From: Macrosoma leucophasiata
Lineage: Eukaryota > Arthropoda > Insecta > Lepidoptera > Hedylidae
Assembly: GCA_036365455.1 (NCBI GenBank)
Contig: JAWQUS010000011.1
Location: 392,001-456,000 of the forward strand
Direction of reading: 5' to 3'
Length of the DNA stretch: 64,000 nt
The translations under genes and the position numbers were made by a program. The notes beneath the pieces are model-generated. The model was not told the origin of the DNA, did no database searches, and saw only the letters and a program-made list of their open reading frames with translations. Shown here in pieces: positions 55,371-64,000 of the stretch; the first letter of the stretch is position 1, and each line of letters begins with the position of its first letter.

Positions 55371-55642
55371 ATCGCCCTCTAGTGGGGGATAATTCTTCCG
55401 CCAGTCAATCAATCGAAAAATGACGGTCAAACCATTCCAACTGTCAATAGTAAGAATAACAACACGGGGTTCATCCCGTCTCAGCAGCATCTCACGACAA
55501 AACTACCGCCACTGCGTTCACCAATCCGCTTGCCAAGCGTGGCGATTATGGCACATTCTCCCCTATTGACACACAACACTGCTGTTGGCGTCTTTAGAGA
55601 AGACTTTGTCCAGCAGTAGACGTCTTTTGTTTGGTGTGATGA
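55371..55642 (-). mobile_element. element E, long minus-strand copy
   Basis: CGATCGCCCTCTAGTGGGGG to GGTGTGATGAC with GCTTGCCAAGCGTGGCGATT. The closing GACTTTGTCCAGCAGTAGAC is the RTE-like coding end with a stop. Confidence 0.75.
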
Positions 55643-56190
55643 CACAAGCTAACGCCTTATTTCATTGGGTAATTACACGAATTAACTAAGTTACGGTGTA
55701 TTTCATAAACGTTTTTACTAAGTAGAATTCTTAAGTCGAGAGCTGAATTTCACAGTAAAAGTAGTTTAACTTTACAGTTTTTGCTGTTCATTGTGAACTT
55801 TACTCTGAAAGGAAACCAAGAAAACGCCAGTCAGCTAATATTTTAAGAGTATATCGGGCAAACTTATTCACATTCACCACAAATACAAACGCCAGGTGTG
55901 CTATTGAGAATATTCTCAATTGGGAACATATTGGAAACATCATTGACGCTGGTTGGTGATCCCAATTTAATGACTATTTATGATTGAATATATCGAATGA
56001 GAAATCAATTATTGTGCCTATAACTTTTAAATTTAGTTTCGATTCTGACTACAAATCGAATGACAATTCGATTAGACCAGCATTATTCAACTGATTTACC
56101 ATTTACCACTCAATGAAGTATTTCTTTTGTCGTCCAGTTTTCAAACATGCTGCACGGGTAATAAAACATGGGCTTTTACATCTCGAAGTC
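55643..56190. other. non-coding stretch
   Basis: Nothing recognised. Confidence 0.4.
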
Positions 56191-56305
56191 CGGATCACCG
56201 TGACATTTATCGGGTCATAAACAATGACAGGTTTATGTCACCGGCCGATAGCTGGCCAAATGGTGTTGGGAACGCTCGCGCTTTTACGACTATTCAAACC
56301 TGACT
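56191..56305 (+). repeat. family P, copy 3
   Basis: GTGACATTTATCGGGTCATA, AATGACAGGTTTATGTCACC and GCTTTTACGACTATTC. Confidence 0.65.
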
Positions 56306-56397
56306 CGGTGATATCTAAGCTATTGACACTAGGTAGTTTGTAAGAAATGGTAGAACATGAGCGACAGGAAGGTGACAAGCGACAAAGTGTTTCATAG

Positions 56398-56600
56398 TCA
56401 TCATCACTCCAACTGGAAGTCGTTCCCTACTGGATAAAATCGTCCCCAAAAACGCCTAGACGCCAGTAGTGCGTTTGTGACCCAATAGTTTTGTTCGTCA
56501 TCAGGGGAGAATATGCCATAATTGTCACGCTTGGCAGGTAGAGTGGTATTCGCAGTGGCGGTAATACCTATTATATTTATGTACTACTGGAATGAAGGAG
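56398..56600 (+). mobile_element. element E, diverged
   Basis: TCATCATCACTCCAACTGG, GGGGAGAATATGCCATAATT and TCACGCTTGGCAGG. Confidence 0.6.
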
Positions 56601-56917
56601 TTCAACAATCTCAACATGCCCTTTCTAATATTTAAAGGGTTTTCCTTTTCAATATTACTGGATTCCGTTCATCGTTTGTAATTTAAACTCAAAAATGGGA
56701 AACATTTTTTGATGGTATACGATGGATAGAAAAATCCGTGAACATCTTTACATAGACTTATCTAAATCGCTCAAGTTAGGTAAGTAGTTCAATAGCAAGC
56801 AGTTCCTTAATAGAATCGCGGGTCGCACGACGTGTTGGTACCACTATCAACAAGTGGTAAAGACACAACTAAAACTAAAGTCAAACCACGATGATACTTC
56901 TATATATCCCCAACCAC

Positions 56918-58500
56918 AAAAGTGTAACAAGCGTACTCCAAACGCCGTGCCATGCCGTACAGCTAATAGGAGTGTCGTAAAGTGAGAGCGAGGGAGCGAT
57001 TGCAGGATGTGATCGATTTGCGACGGAGCGTTACATAACCCGTCTGTACGACGTATCTTTCTGAAGATATTACCAACATATCGATTTAATATCCTGTTTC
57101 GGTGATTAGAAGAAGAGGATCGCAGCTAGACTAAAGATAAGGCTTCTTCGCGTGAAAATTAACTGCTAAAATGATTTTCGCGTAAAAGAGTGTGCAGTAC
57201 CGTAGTAGTTATATGATCTTGTATGGCCTTGTAATTTTTGGAATAAAAGCAGGAGACCACACGTCTTTTTATGTTATGATGGTGACAAACAAGTAGTCTC
57301 CTGTTACAGTAGCTTGTAGGCATCTACAAGAAAACAAGAGGTTAAAATGTAATGGGTCAGAATGTATGGAACTATAGAGAGTGGAAGCGATCACAGGAAG
57401 TGATCGACTTGTGACGGGCCCAACCGTACATCTTTCTTCAGATATTACATATTGATTCAGTAATCTGTTTACGCGACTAAATGGAAGAAGAGTATCATAG
57501 CTAAAAGTAGCTAATCTTAAGATTTCGGCTTCCTCGCTCGAAAAGTAACTGATGTAGAGATATTCTTGAAGGAGAATAGGAACTAATGAGTCTATTTGTA
57601 TGATTTTGAATGACTCTGTAATATCTGCTATAGAGGAATAAGTTTGCAGGCTTATCAATGGGTAACTTATTCATATTAAGGTCTTTGGTTCCTGGTCAAA
57701 TATTTGTAGATTTAACTAGGTATTCACTTACCACCAATGTGAGCTGCAATTCAGAGTAGGTGCCTATAAATATCCAAAATCTGACCATCAACTGTCTGTC
57801 CCCTACCATAAAAGTGTAACTAGCGCACTCACAACGCTGGAGCACCCCTAGCTAATTGCAGTGTCGTAAAGTGAGAGCGAGGGAGCGATCTCGGGAAGTG
57901 ATCGTATTGCGACGGGACGCTCTATAAGCCCGATCCTACAACTTCCTTCAGATATTGTACGTCGAAATAATCGTCCCATAGTGACACTGGAAGAAGAGTG
58001 TCACAGCTAGACTTAAGATCTCGGCTTCCTCGTTAGAAATTTAACTGTCATAGAGATATTCCTGAAAGAGAATAGGAACTCTAGAATTTATTTAATTTTG
58101 TGATTGTATCGCCCTGTAATTGCTGCCAAAGAGGTAGAAGATTTCAGAACTTACGATCGAACACACAATTTACGCATTACGGCATTTAATTTCTGTGTAA
58201 TTTTTCTAGCTTTCACTATCCACTCACCACCAATGTGAACTGTGTTTAATGTACTATGTATTTAATTAGTTTGTAACTGTGCGCCAATTCTAGCGTAGGT
58301 GCCCATACAAAAATCAAAATCAGAACATCAACATTAAAAAAAAATAGCGGACTCACAACGTTGGAGCACCCCCAGCTAATTGGAACGTCGTAAAGTGAGA
58401 GCGAGGGAGCGATCGTGGGAAGTGATCGATTTGCGACGGGACGCGATAATTATAATATATAACTCGTCCCTACATCTTACTTCTGATATTGTAAATAATT
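56918..58500. repeat. degenerate tandem array, four units of about 390-525 bp
   Basis: The anchor GTGATCG followed by TTGCGACGG lies at 57009, 57400, 57898 and 58422. The preceding AAGTGAGAGCGAGGGAGCGA is present in units 1, 3 and 4. Shared downstream: TTCAGATATT, GGAAGAAGAG, GCTTCCTCG, AGAGAATAGGAACT. Unit 4 is truncated. No frame is conserved. A SINE-A-like scrap lies near 57284-57360. Confidence 0.8.
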
Positions 58501-58566
58501 TAATGGTTTGTAAACATTACTCTGATGATGAAGTGGTAAATCAAAGGCAGTGGTGAATCTAATAAT

Positions 58567-58796
58567 GGACAGCAGCGTTATGCGATAAAACTACTGCCAC
58601 TACGATCGCTAATCCGCGTACCAAGCGTAAGGATTTGAGCATCGCTCCTGCCGAAAGATGTCCACAGCTGGATAAAGCCTTCCCCGAAGACGCCCACAAC
58701 AGTGTTGTATGTCATTAGGGAAGAATATGCCTTAATCGCCACGCTTGGCGAGCGGATAGGCGATCGCAATGACGGTAGTTTTATCGCGGGACACTG
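58567..58796. mobile_element. two element E pieces in inverted orientation
   Basis: 58573-58629 and 58741-58796 form an imperfect inverted repeat (TTATGCGATAAAACTACTGC against GACGGTAGTTTTATCGCGGG). The middle carries CCCACAACAGTGTTGTATG. Confidence 0.8.
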
Positions 58797-58905
58797 CCAC
58801 GATTCGCCGGTTACGTTTTTACACCTTTGTCTCTAGCAGCTCAGAATCAAACCCAGGACCCCAGCGTAGCAGTAGTGGCCTGCTATCACTACACTACGGA
58901 GGCAA
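58797..58905 (-). mobile_element. SINE-B with internal deletion
   Basis: CCACGATTCGCCGGTTACG is joined directly to the tRNA part (AATCAAACCCAGGACC, CTACACTACGGAGGCA). It starts exactly where the inverted E ends. Confidence 0.7.
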
Positions 58906-59077
58906 TCAATATCAATCAAGAATAATAAAAATATCAGCCAGCATAGACACTAAAAGTCAACTTAAATACTTTGCTATGATGATCATTAAGTTAATATGAA
59001 ATTAAGATTTACCGATACAAGTGCACCGTGTTATTAGATATGCATCAAATTAACAATTGCAATGTAGATACAGAATC

Positions 59078-60158
59078 AGAAACTCATTAATTCATTTAGG
59101 GCACCTCTTATTACACGGAAAAAACAAACAAAATAAATTAAAGTGAATAACAATTGATATACATGTCAAACAAGATAAAAATATATGTAAAGTCAAGAAT
59201 ATCACTAAGATAAAACTAAATTTAATAAACTAATGTAAAAAGTATATCAGTAGAATGTCTCATTTCCCCTTTACAAACTGATAACAAAGAGTAAAAAGAA
59301 AAGAAAAAGAGTCATTCTTTGTCATTCACCGGCAAAGTTCCAAAGGCCAATATGATCTGAGAAAAACTAGTCGGAAAAAACTCAGTCGGCTCTTTTAAAA
59401 ATATCTCTTACTTTTTACAATTTTCCATAATTTAAACAAGCTTAAAATTAACAATATAATATCAACATCACACTTTGATTATTACATTTAACACCCTTGT
59501 GGAGCTAGATCAGCATTTAGCCAAACATTTCTATCCTTGAGATAGTCTTCGGTTTATAGTAAGCCTTTTTACATAGAGTGCGTTTAATTAATGCTTTGAA
59601 TTTACTATCGGTGAGTTCAGCAATCCCGAATGGGATCTTGTAATAAAATACTACACTGTATTTTAGGAAAGATGTATTAGTTTTCGTCAGTCGAAAACTT
59701 GGCAGAGACAACTTGTTCTTATTCCTCGTATTATAACTATGCCTATCGGAGATTTTATCAAACAGATGTAATTTTTTCCACGCGAAAAGTATATTTTCAT
59801 AGATGTAATGGCAAGGAACTGTCATAATATTTATTTCTTTAAATAGTTCTTTCAAAGAATCATGACTACGTAAGTTATACATCGCTCTAATGGCCCTCTT
59901 CTGTAATACAAAAATTGATTGTATGTCAGCCGCTCGACCCCACAATAAAATACCATAGGACATGACACTGTGAAAATAGCTAAAATAAACAAGTCTTGCA
60001 GTGTCTATATCAGTTAATTGCCTAATTTTTTGTCGCGAGATATGTCGGACCGCAGCGCCAGTTGACGTTTTCATACGAACGTTGATTTTGAATCCGCGCG
60101 AGTCCCAATAAACGCCTGAATAAACCAAACCCACCCGTGTGTGATAAGCTGCTTGCAC
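59078..60158 (-). mobile_element. third LINE family, 3' fragment with UTR
   Basis: The coding end at 59517-60158 plus about 440 bp of AT-rich 3' UTR closing with the complement of TCAGAAACTCATTAATTCAT. Related tail at 31075. Confidence 0.6.
59517..60158 (-). CDS. C-terminal region of a Jockey/CR1-type LINE reverse transcriptase
   Basis: 213 open codons from a GTG, then TAG. From about residue 45 it follows the post-RT region of Jockey/CR1-like LINEs. KIRQLTDIDTARLVYFSYFH leads into SVMSYGILLWG, then VLQKRAIRAMYNLRSHDSLK and ELFKEINIMTVPCHYIYENI. Then SYNTRNKNKLSLP and SVVFYYKIPFGI. Catalytic motifs (FADD/YADD) lie upstream in intact elements and are missing here, so the copy is 5'-truncated. 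The first 40 residues fit the family poorly, suggesting a junction or frameshift near 60050. The intact frame points to a fairly recent insertion. Different family from the LINEs at 25527 and 27640. Confidence 0.75.
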   Translation of the reverse strand: MQAAYHTRVGLVYSGVYWDSRGFKINVRMKTSTGAAVRHISRQKIRQLTDIDTARLVYFSYFHSVMSYGILLWGRAADIQSIFVLQKRAIRAMYNLRSHDSLKELFKEINIMTVPCHYIYENILFAWKKLHLFDKISDRHSYNTRNKNKLSLPSFRLTKTNTSFLKYSVVFYYKIPFGIAELTDSKFKALIKRTLCKKAYYKPKTISRIEMFG

Positions 60159-60221
60159 ACTTAGAATTTTAAATATGATTTTAGCACAACTACTACTTTA
60201 CTGAGATGTTACTTCCAGGGA

Positions 60222-60335
60222 AGTTTTTTTTTATGTAATAAAAGTGGCAAACAAGCATGCAGTTCACATTGATGTTAAGTGATGACTGCAGCCTATAGAC
60301 AACCACACAATGACCAAAGGTCAAAATGCAGTTTC
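60222..60335 (-). mobile_element. SINE-A 3' part
   Basis: T-run, ATGTAATAAAAGTGGCAAAC to GGTCAAAATGCAG. Confidence 0.8.
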
Positions 60336-60417
60336 ACAATGTAGTTTTTGGGATGGGCCCGGTTTGTCAATAGGATCACCTATCATATGGAATTAAAGGT
60401 AGCTAAAGGTAGTTTGA

Positions 60418-60685
60418 GAGCGTCGGGACGTGACGATACCATCGCCCTCAAGTGGAGAAAATGAGAAGATTTCTTCCGCTAGTGCAGTCAGTCACCCGAA
60501 CAATGGCGGTTTAACAATTTCAATAGGGCGATAGTAAGAACAACAACATAGGATGGGCAGCAGCATCACCAATCCACCTGCCAAGGGTGGTAATTATGGT
60601 ATATACTCGTACCTTCCTCGTGACGCACAACACTGTTGGGGGTGTATTTGGGGAAGTGGATGTCTTTCGGCTGGAGCGATGATGA
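60418..60685 (-). mobile_element. element E, minus-strand copy
   Basis: GCGTCGGGACGTGACGATAC to GGCTGGAGCGATGATGA. The RTE-like end is diverged. Confidence 0.75.
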
Positions 60686-61189
60686 AAGGTAATCATGAGT
60701 TACATAATATGCATAAGGATGAATTTACCTCGGCTTACCCCTGCATTCAGGTGTGCAGTTAGGGTGAACACGTGATGAACAAAATTAATGTGTGCGATGT
60801 AGGTAACCCACATTTACAAACGCGATTTACCCTGATCTCAGATCATAATTTAATACCATAACGTTAGTTGATGTTTTCATACCAACGTTGATATTAACTT
60901 TACCCAGCGTAATAAACGTCTGATAAAACGAAAGCGGTTGCTCACCTAATTACTGTGATTACTGTTCACAGTGTGTCAACTATTTAAGTACATTTTTTCA
61001 TCATATAACTCAACCATTTAAGACTCTCTCCTCCGTCGGATTTCCGCCTTGTTACGTTGTTGAGGCTCAGTTACCGAAGGTGAAGCGAAGAGGATCCGAG
61101 CGAGGTGCGGGGCTTGGCATACAAGTACCTACGAGTCTCACACTACCTGCAGTCTGTTCCCAATGACGCGTAAAATAAATCAAACAAAA
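60686..61189. other. non-coding stretch
   Basis: Nothing recognised. Confidence 0.4.
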
Positions 61190-61945
61190 AAACCGGTCAA
61201 CTGCGTGTCGGGCCACGCGCAGTGTAGGGTTAAGAGATATAATGTAAAAAAAATATTTTCTATGGAGTTGTTCGAAATTTTCTAGTATATTTGGCCGATT
61301 ATTACTCGCAAAATTGCTGGGGGGAGACAATTGAGTCTTACGAAAATTTTCACTTTAAAGCTTAATAAGTCACGAACAGTTAATTAAATCGAAAAATTTT
61401 CGAACACCCATAATATTTTTAAAAGACCTATCCAACGATATACCACACTATATGAAAATCGAAAATAAAATAAACATCCGCGCGTTACTAGGATACCCTA
61501 AATTGTAGTAGATTACCCTAAAAAAAAAATTACTACTACCACTTTGTCGGCGTAATTAAGGAGTGTAGCGTCCACTACATTAAGGCGCCAACTAGTGGAA
61601 TACAATGAAACCTTACAGTACTTGTCTAGTACGATAGATGGAGTGCAGTCAAATTACATCGCACATACGAAGATTTCTCAAGAGTTGGCATATATACAAC
61701 TTCCCAACGTCAATCGTTGGGCCGCGGCCCGCCAGGCGCTATCACCTCGCCTGGTTGGAGGATCCTCCCTTTTCGTCGGAGGAACACTTCCACCCGTTCC
61801 TCCACAGGTGTATTGTTGTGCTAAGTCTCAAGTCTCTAGTACTTATAGTTTTTGCGCTAAACCGCGGACGGACAGACCGACAGACAGACAGACGGACAAG
61901 GCGAAACCATAAGGGTTCCTTGTTTACTACGGACCCCTAAAAACA
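61190..61945 (+). mobile_element. family G, full length with an insertion
   Basis: AAAAAACCGGTCAACTGCGTG to GGACCCCTAAAAAC. Without 61562-61805 it aligns end to end with the complement of 42782-43408. Confidence 0.8.
61562..61805. mobile_element. about 244-bp insertion inside family G
   Basis: Absent from the 42782 copy, which reads straight from ATTAAGG to TGTATACTTGTGC. GC-rich interior with GGAGGATCCTCC and CCAGGCG...CGCCTGG inverted motifs. Flanked by AGG. Origin unknown. Confidence 0.6.
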
Positions 61946-62387
61946 GACTTTAAAAAACACCTGTCGCAAATTCAATTATTTCTGTGATATGAATGTTTAC
62001 TCCTGCAAAGATTTGTACATAAATGAGTCACAAATATAATATACAATTACACCCAATAGATCTAGGCACGACAGCGCACATGTATCGTCTGCCTTCCGAA
62101 TACCAGTTAGAAGGTGAAATAATAAACACTGTCATCAACACAAGCCTCCAGTGCTCCCATATAAACTTTACTGCCAGTAAAAACGAGATCGTCCGCAGCG
62201 TGACCGCGGCTTATACTTATCGTTATTTAAAACTTTTTACTTTATGATTTGTACAACGTCGTAAAATGTTGACGAGTCTGTTAATAAATAAATACTTTTC
62301 AAAGCTGAGGCTAGTCTTCAGTGTTTTATATTTAGTTTATTGATAGGTGGTTTAGAGATAGTTAAAGCTGGTGGTAGTTAGATGGTT
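61946..62387. other. stretch with a short ATG frame
   Basis: 62023-62247 encodes 74 codons from an ATG (SHKYNIQLHPIDLGTTAHMY at the N-terminus) and is followed by AATAAA near 62284. No domain recognised and no splice support, so not called a gene. Confidence 0.25.
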
Positions 62388-62597
62388 TTACTGGTGGTAG
62401 AGTTATACTGTAAAGATTCGATGGCGTAGGCACCACCTAATCTATCTGCCGCCAAATGGTACTGTTCAGCACCTAAGGTCTTGGCGGTAGCAACGCATCT
62501 GCCTTTTGACTTCTGGTTTGTGTAGATGCCCATAGGTTGCAGTTATCACTGATCATCCATGCGAACTGCATGCCTGTTTGCTACCTTCGTGCCTAAA
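62388..62597 (+). mobile_element. SINE-A, internally deleted, old
   Basis: TACTGGTGGTAGAGTTATAC to GTTTGCTACCTTCGTGCC. About 80 bp are missing between TGTTCAGCACC and TAAGGTCTTGG. Confidence 0.7.
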
Positions 62598-62982
62598 ACC
62601 TCATTATTTTTAGGTCCGCGGTTCAAAGAAAGATGGGACTTAAAATTAAGCAGTGGCCTGCGAGTAATACCTAAAAACACCACAACTTTACAACAAGCTC
62701 GCATTCACATCGTTCAGCATTTACGATTTCTCATAATCCCCTCGTCCATAATGTTCTGAACAAATTAAACGTTCCCAAGCTTTTTTTCGCACTTAATAAG
62801 GTAATGTAAAAGGTATGCTCTGTTGTAGGCGTTGTAGGCAACTTACGTAATAAGGTGAGGCAGGTAAAGTTTCATAAGCCCGGATACACCGCTGGAACCT
62901 TCGAGGAAACTTAATATTGTGTTGTATCTTTATTGCACTTTTACAAATACTTCTAACTTTAACATTTTCTATAATTAAACGT
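62598..62982. other. non-coding stretch
   Basis: Nothing recognised. Confidence 0.4.
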
Positions 62983-63268
62983 ACGTAACTTCACGCCTGT
63001 AATCCTCAAAGGGATTCAGAGGTAATTCAGAGGAGTCAGAGGTAAATGCATACATTGAAATACCTACAATTCACCAGTTACGTTTTATAATAGGTGACCC
63101 ATAGATATCTGCAGGCTTATTAACAAGTACCAAACGTGATACTGGTAAACTTTCAGAAAATAGAATAATCCCAATGGCTCTTACCTCTCCGATCTGGTTC
63201 TAAAATCCAGCAGCCTAGCGTAGTATTGCCGATTGCCAAGCTACCACTACACTACTGAGGCAGTTAAG
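62983..63268 (-). mobile_element. SINE-B, full length but diverged
   Basis: ACGTAACTTCACGCCTGTAA to CTACCACTACACTACTGAGG. GAGGTAATTCAGAGGAGTCA is a small internal duplication. The B box is decayed. Confidence 0.7.
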
Positions 63269-63351
63269 CATATACATTTGTACAGGAAATACAAGACCCG
63301 AAAATTATGCATTCAGTTTAAATGATGAAATTAAAGGGTATAGAGATTAAA

Positions 63352-63486
63352 TATGTATATGTATGTATCTTTACGCCAAATCCCATTCGGGGTAGCCAGA
63401 GAGTGTGGAGGTCCTGACACACCTCCCGTGCTTCTTCTACATGCACGCCGATTCCTAAGACTTTTGACCCCACCCTCGGACAGTAT
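63352..63486 (-). pseudogene. RTE-like LINE 3' end fragment
   Basis: GTATGTATCTTTACGCCAAA and CCGATTCCTAAGACTTTTGA match the last 40 codons and tail of the LINE at 25527. About 30 bp around the KVDEARE part are deleted. Confidence 0.8.
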
Positions 63487-63511
63487 TAACGAAAAAAAAT
63501 TGAGTTCGCAC

Positions 63512-63562
63512 AGGAATAAAACCAGTCCAACCGCTCTTCCAACTGAGCTACCGAAGTCCACG
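63512..63562 (-). mobile_element. SINE-J tRNA-like head fragment
   Basis: The minus strand reads CTTCGGTAGCTCAGTTGGAA then GAGCGGTTGGACTG, a tRNA-like 5' half with an A box. No 3' half follows, so not a tRNA gene. Confidence 0.55.
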
Positions 63563-63621
63563 TCTGATTTGTCAAATTCTTCCTTCACATCGTATTGCAT
63601 TGCCTTATGGCAGCAATAGAA

Positions 63622-63745
63622 GAAGAGCGTCTGGACTAGAATGCCAGAGGTTTAGAGTTCAAGTCTTGCCTGAAGTCAATTTTATCTTTAAAAAATATAT
63701 TTCACTAGCGTGTGTTATTGCGAAAATTAATATAAAATTATTAGG
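63622..63745 (+). mobile_element. SINE-J, body and tail
   Basis: GAAGAGCGTCTGGACTAGAA, B-box-like AGAGTTCAAGTCTTGCC, then TATATTTCACTAGCGTGTGT. Confidence 0.55.
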
Positions 63746-63751
63746 GATAAA

Positions 63752-63800
63752 ACCAATCCAGCTGCTTTACCACTAAGTCACCGTAGTCCCACTCACATGT
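63752..63800 (-). mobile_element. SINE-J head fragment
   Basis: The minus strand reads GTGGGACTACGGTGACTTAG then TGGTAAAGCAGCTGGATTGG, a second inverted tRNA-like head, adjacent to the plus copy. Confidence 0.5.
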
Positions 63801-64000
63801 GTTATTGAGAAAAATAAAAATATTACAATGAAAGGTAATTTTAACAAGTCAATCTCCTGTAACATAGGATTTAACTCTATTGATATCAATCGCGATCAAA
63901 CGTCATACAAACGTCGGAAAATCGCATTGTTTAATTTCTAGACAACGTTAATACTCGTAACAAGTTCTTCGAAACAAAAGCTCATCAATGAAAACTAGGT

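Noticed and set aside
63512..63800. Possible tRNA genes
   Set aside because: A-box or B-box halves occur singly and in alternating orientation. No complete cloverleaf can be formed, so these are SINE pieces.
1..64000. CRISPR array, phage, bacterial operon or defence system
   Set aside because: The tandem repeats here are 22, 120, 400-525 and 600 bp with transposon content. There are no short spaced repeats, cas-like genes or prokaryotic gene organisation.

Overview
The window looks like an intergenic or intronic stretch of a lepidopteran (moth or butterfly) nuclear genome. It is AT-rich, has no operons, rRNA or intact tRNA gene, and carries several repeat types typical of Lepidoptera. These include RTE-like LINE 3' ends that close in short microsatellites, elements framed by GGGTTCCGTA / TACGGAACCCT, elements with paired CGCGACTTCGTCC motifs, and tRNA-derived SINEs. 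I use my own family labels, because names could not be checked. SINE-A: about 290 bp, poly(A)-tailed, roughly 35 copies or fragments. SINE-B: about 330 bp, tRNA-derived with clear A and B boxes. SINE-C and SINE-J: other tRNA-like SINEs. E: non-autonomous element ending in an RTE-like 3' end. F and G: elements framed by GGGTTCCGTA. H: elements with the ACTTCGTCC pair. M: fold-back MITE. P, Q and S: short repeat families seen in two or three copies.

Layout. 0-2 kb: the 3' end of a long terminal repeat with a primer-binding site matching the 3' end of tRNA-Tyr, then LINE and E debris. 2-10 kb: SINE-A, F, G and local duplications. 10-12.1 kb: a palindromic SINE-A end and a 770-bp fold-back element with 181-bp inverted arms. 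12.5-16.8 kb is the best place for host sequence: a C-terminal exon of a single-pass membrane protein on the minus strand with a poly(A) signal, a duplicated promoter-like module, and a plausible plus-strand internal exon. 17-25 kb: SINE-A and SINE-B, including one clean nested insertion. 25.5-28.1 kb: an intact but 5'-truncated reverse transcriptase (RT) open reading frame (ORF), and a second LINE 3' end. 28.5-34.5 kb: a SINE-A, E and H mosaic. 34.9-36.8 kb: a three-unit tandem array of about 600-bp units, invaded by a SINE-A. 37-54 kb: H elements with internal tandem duplications, more SINE-A, and three fragments of the same LINE. 54-64 kb: family P, a four-unit degenerate tandem array, inverted E copies, a second LINE, and tRNA-like SINE heads.

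The only protein functions I can name are LINE reverse transcriptases, which would supply the retrotransposition machinery that non-autonomous SINEs borrow. I found no CRISPR, prophage, toxin, biosynthetic or defence system. The interest lies in structure: very dense SINE-A with two coexisting subfamilies, nested insertions with exact target-site duplications (TSDs), long hairpins, and tandem arrays. All family assignments come from reading the sequence and memory of lepidopteran repeats; no database search was run.
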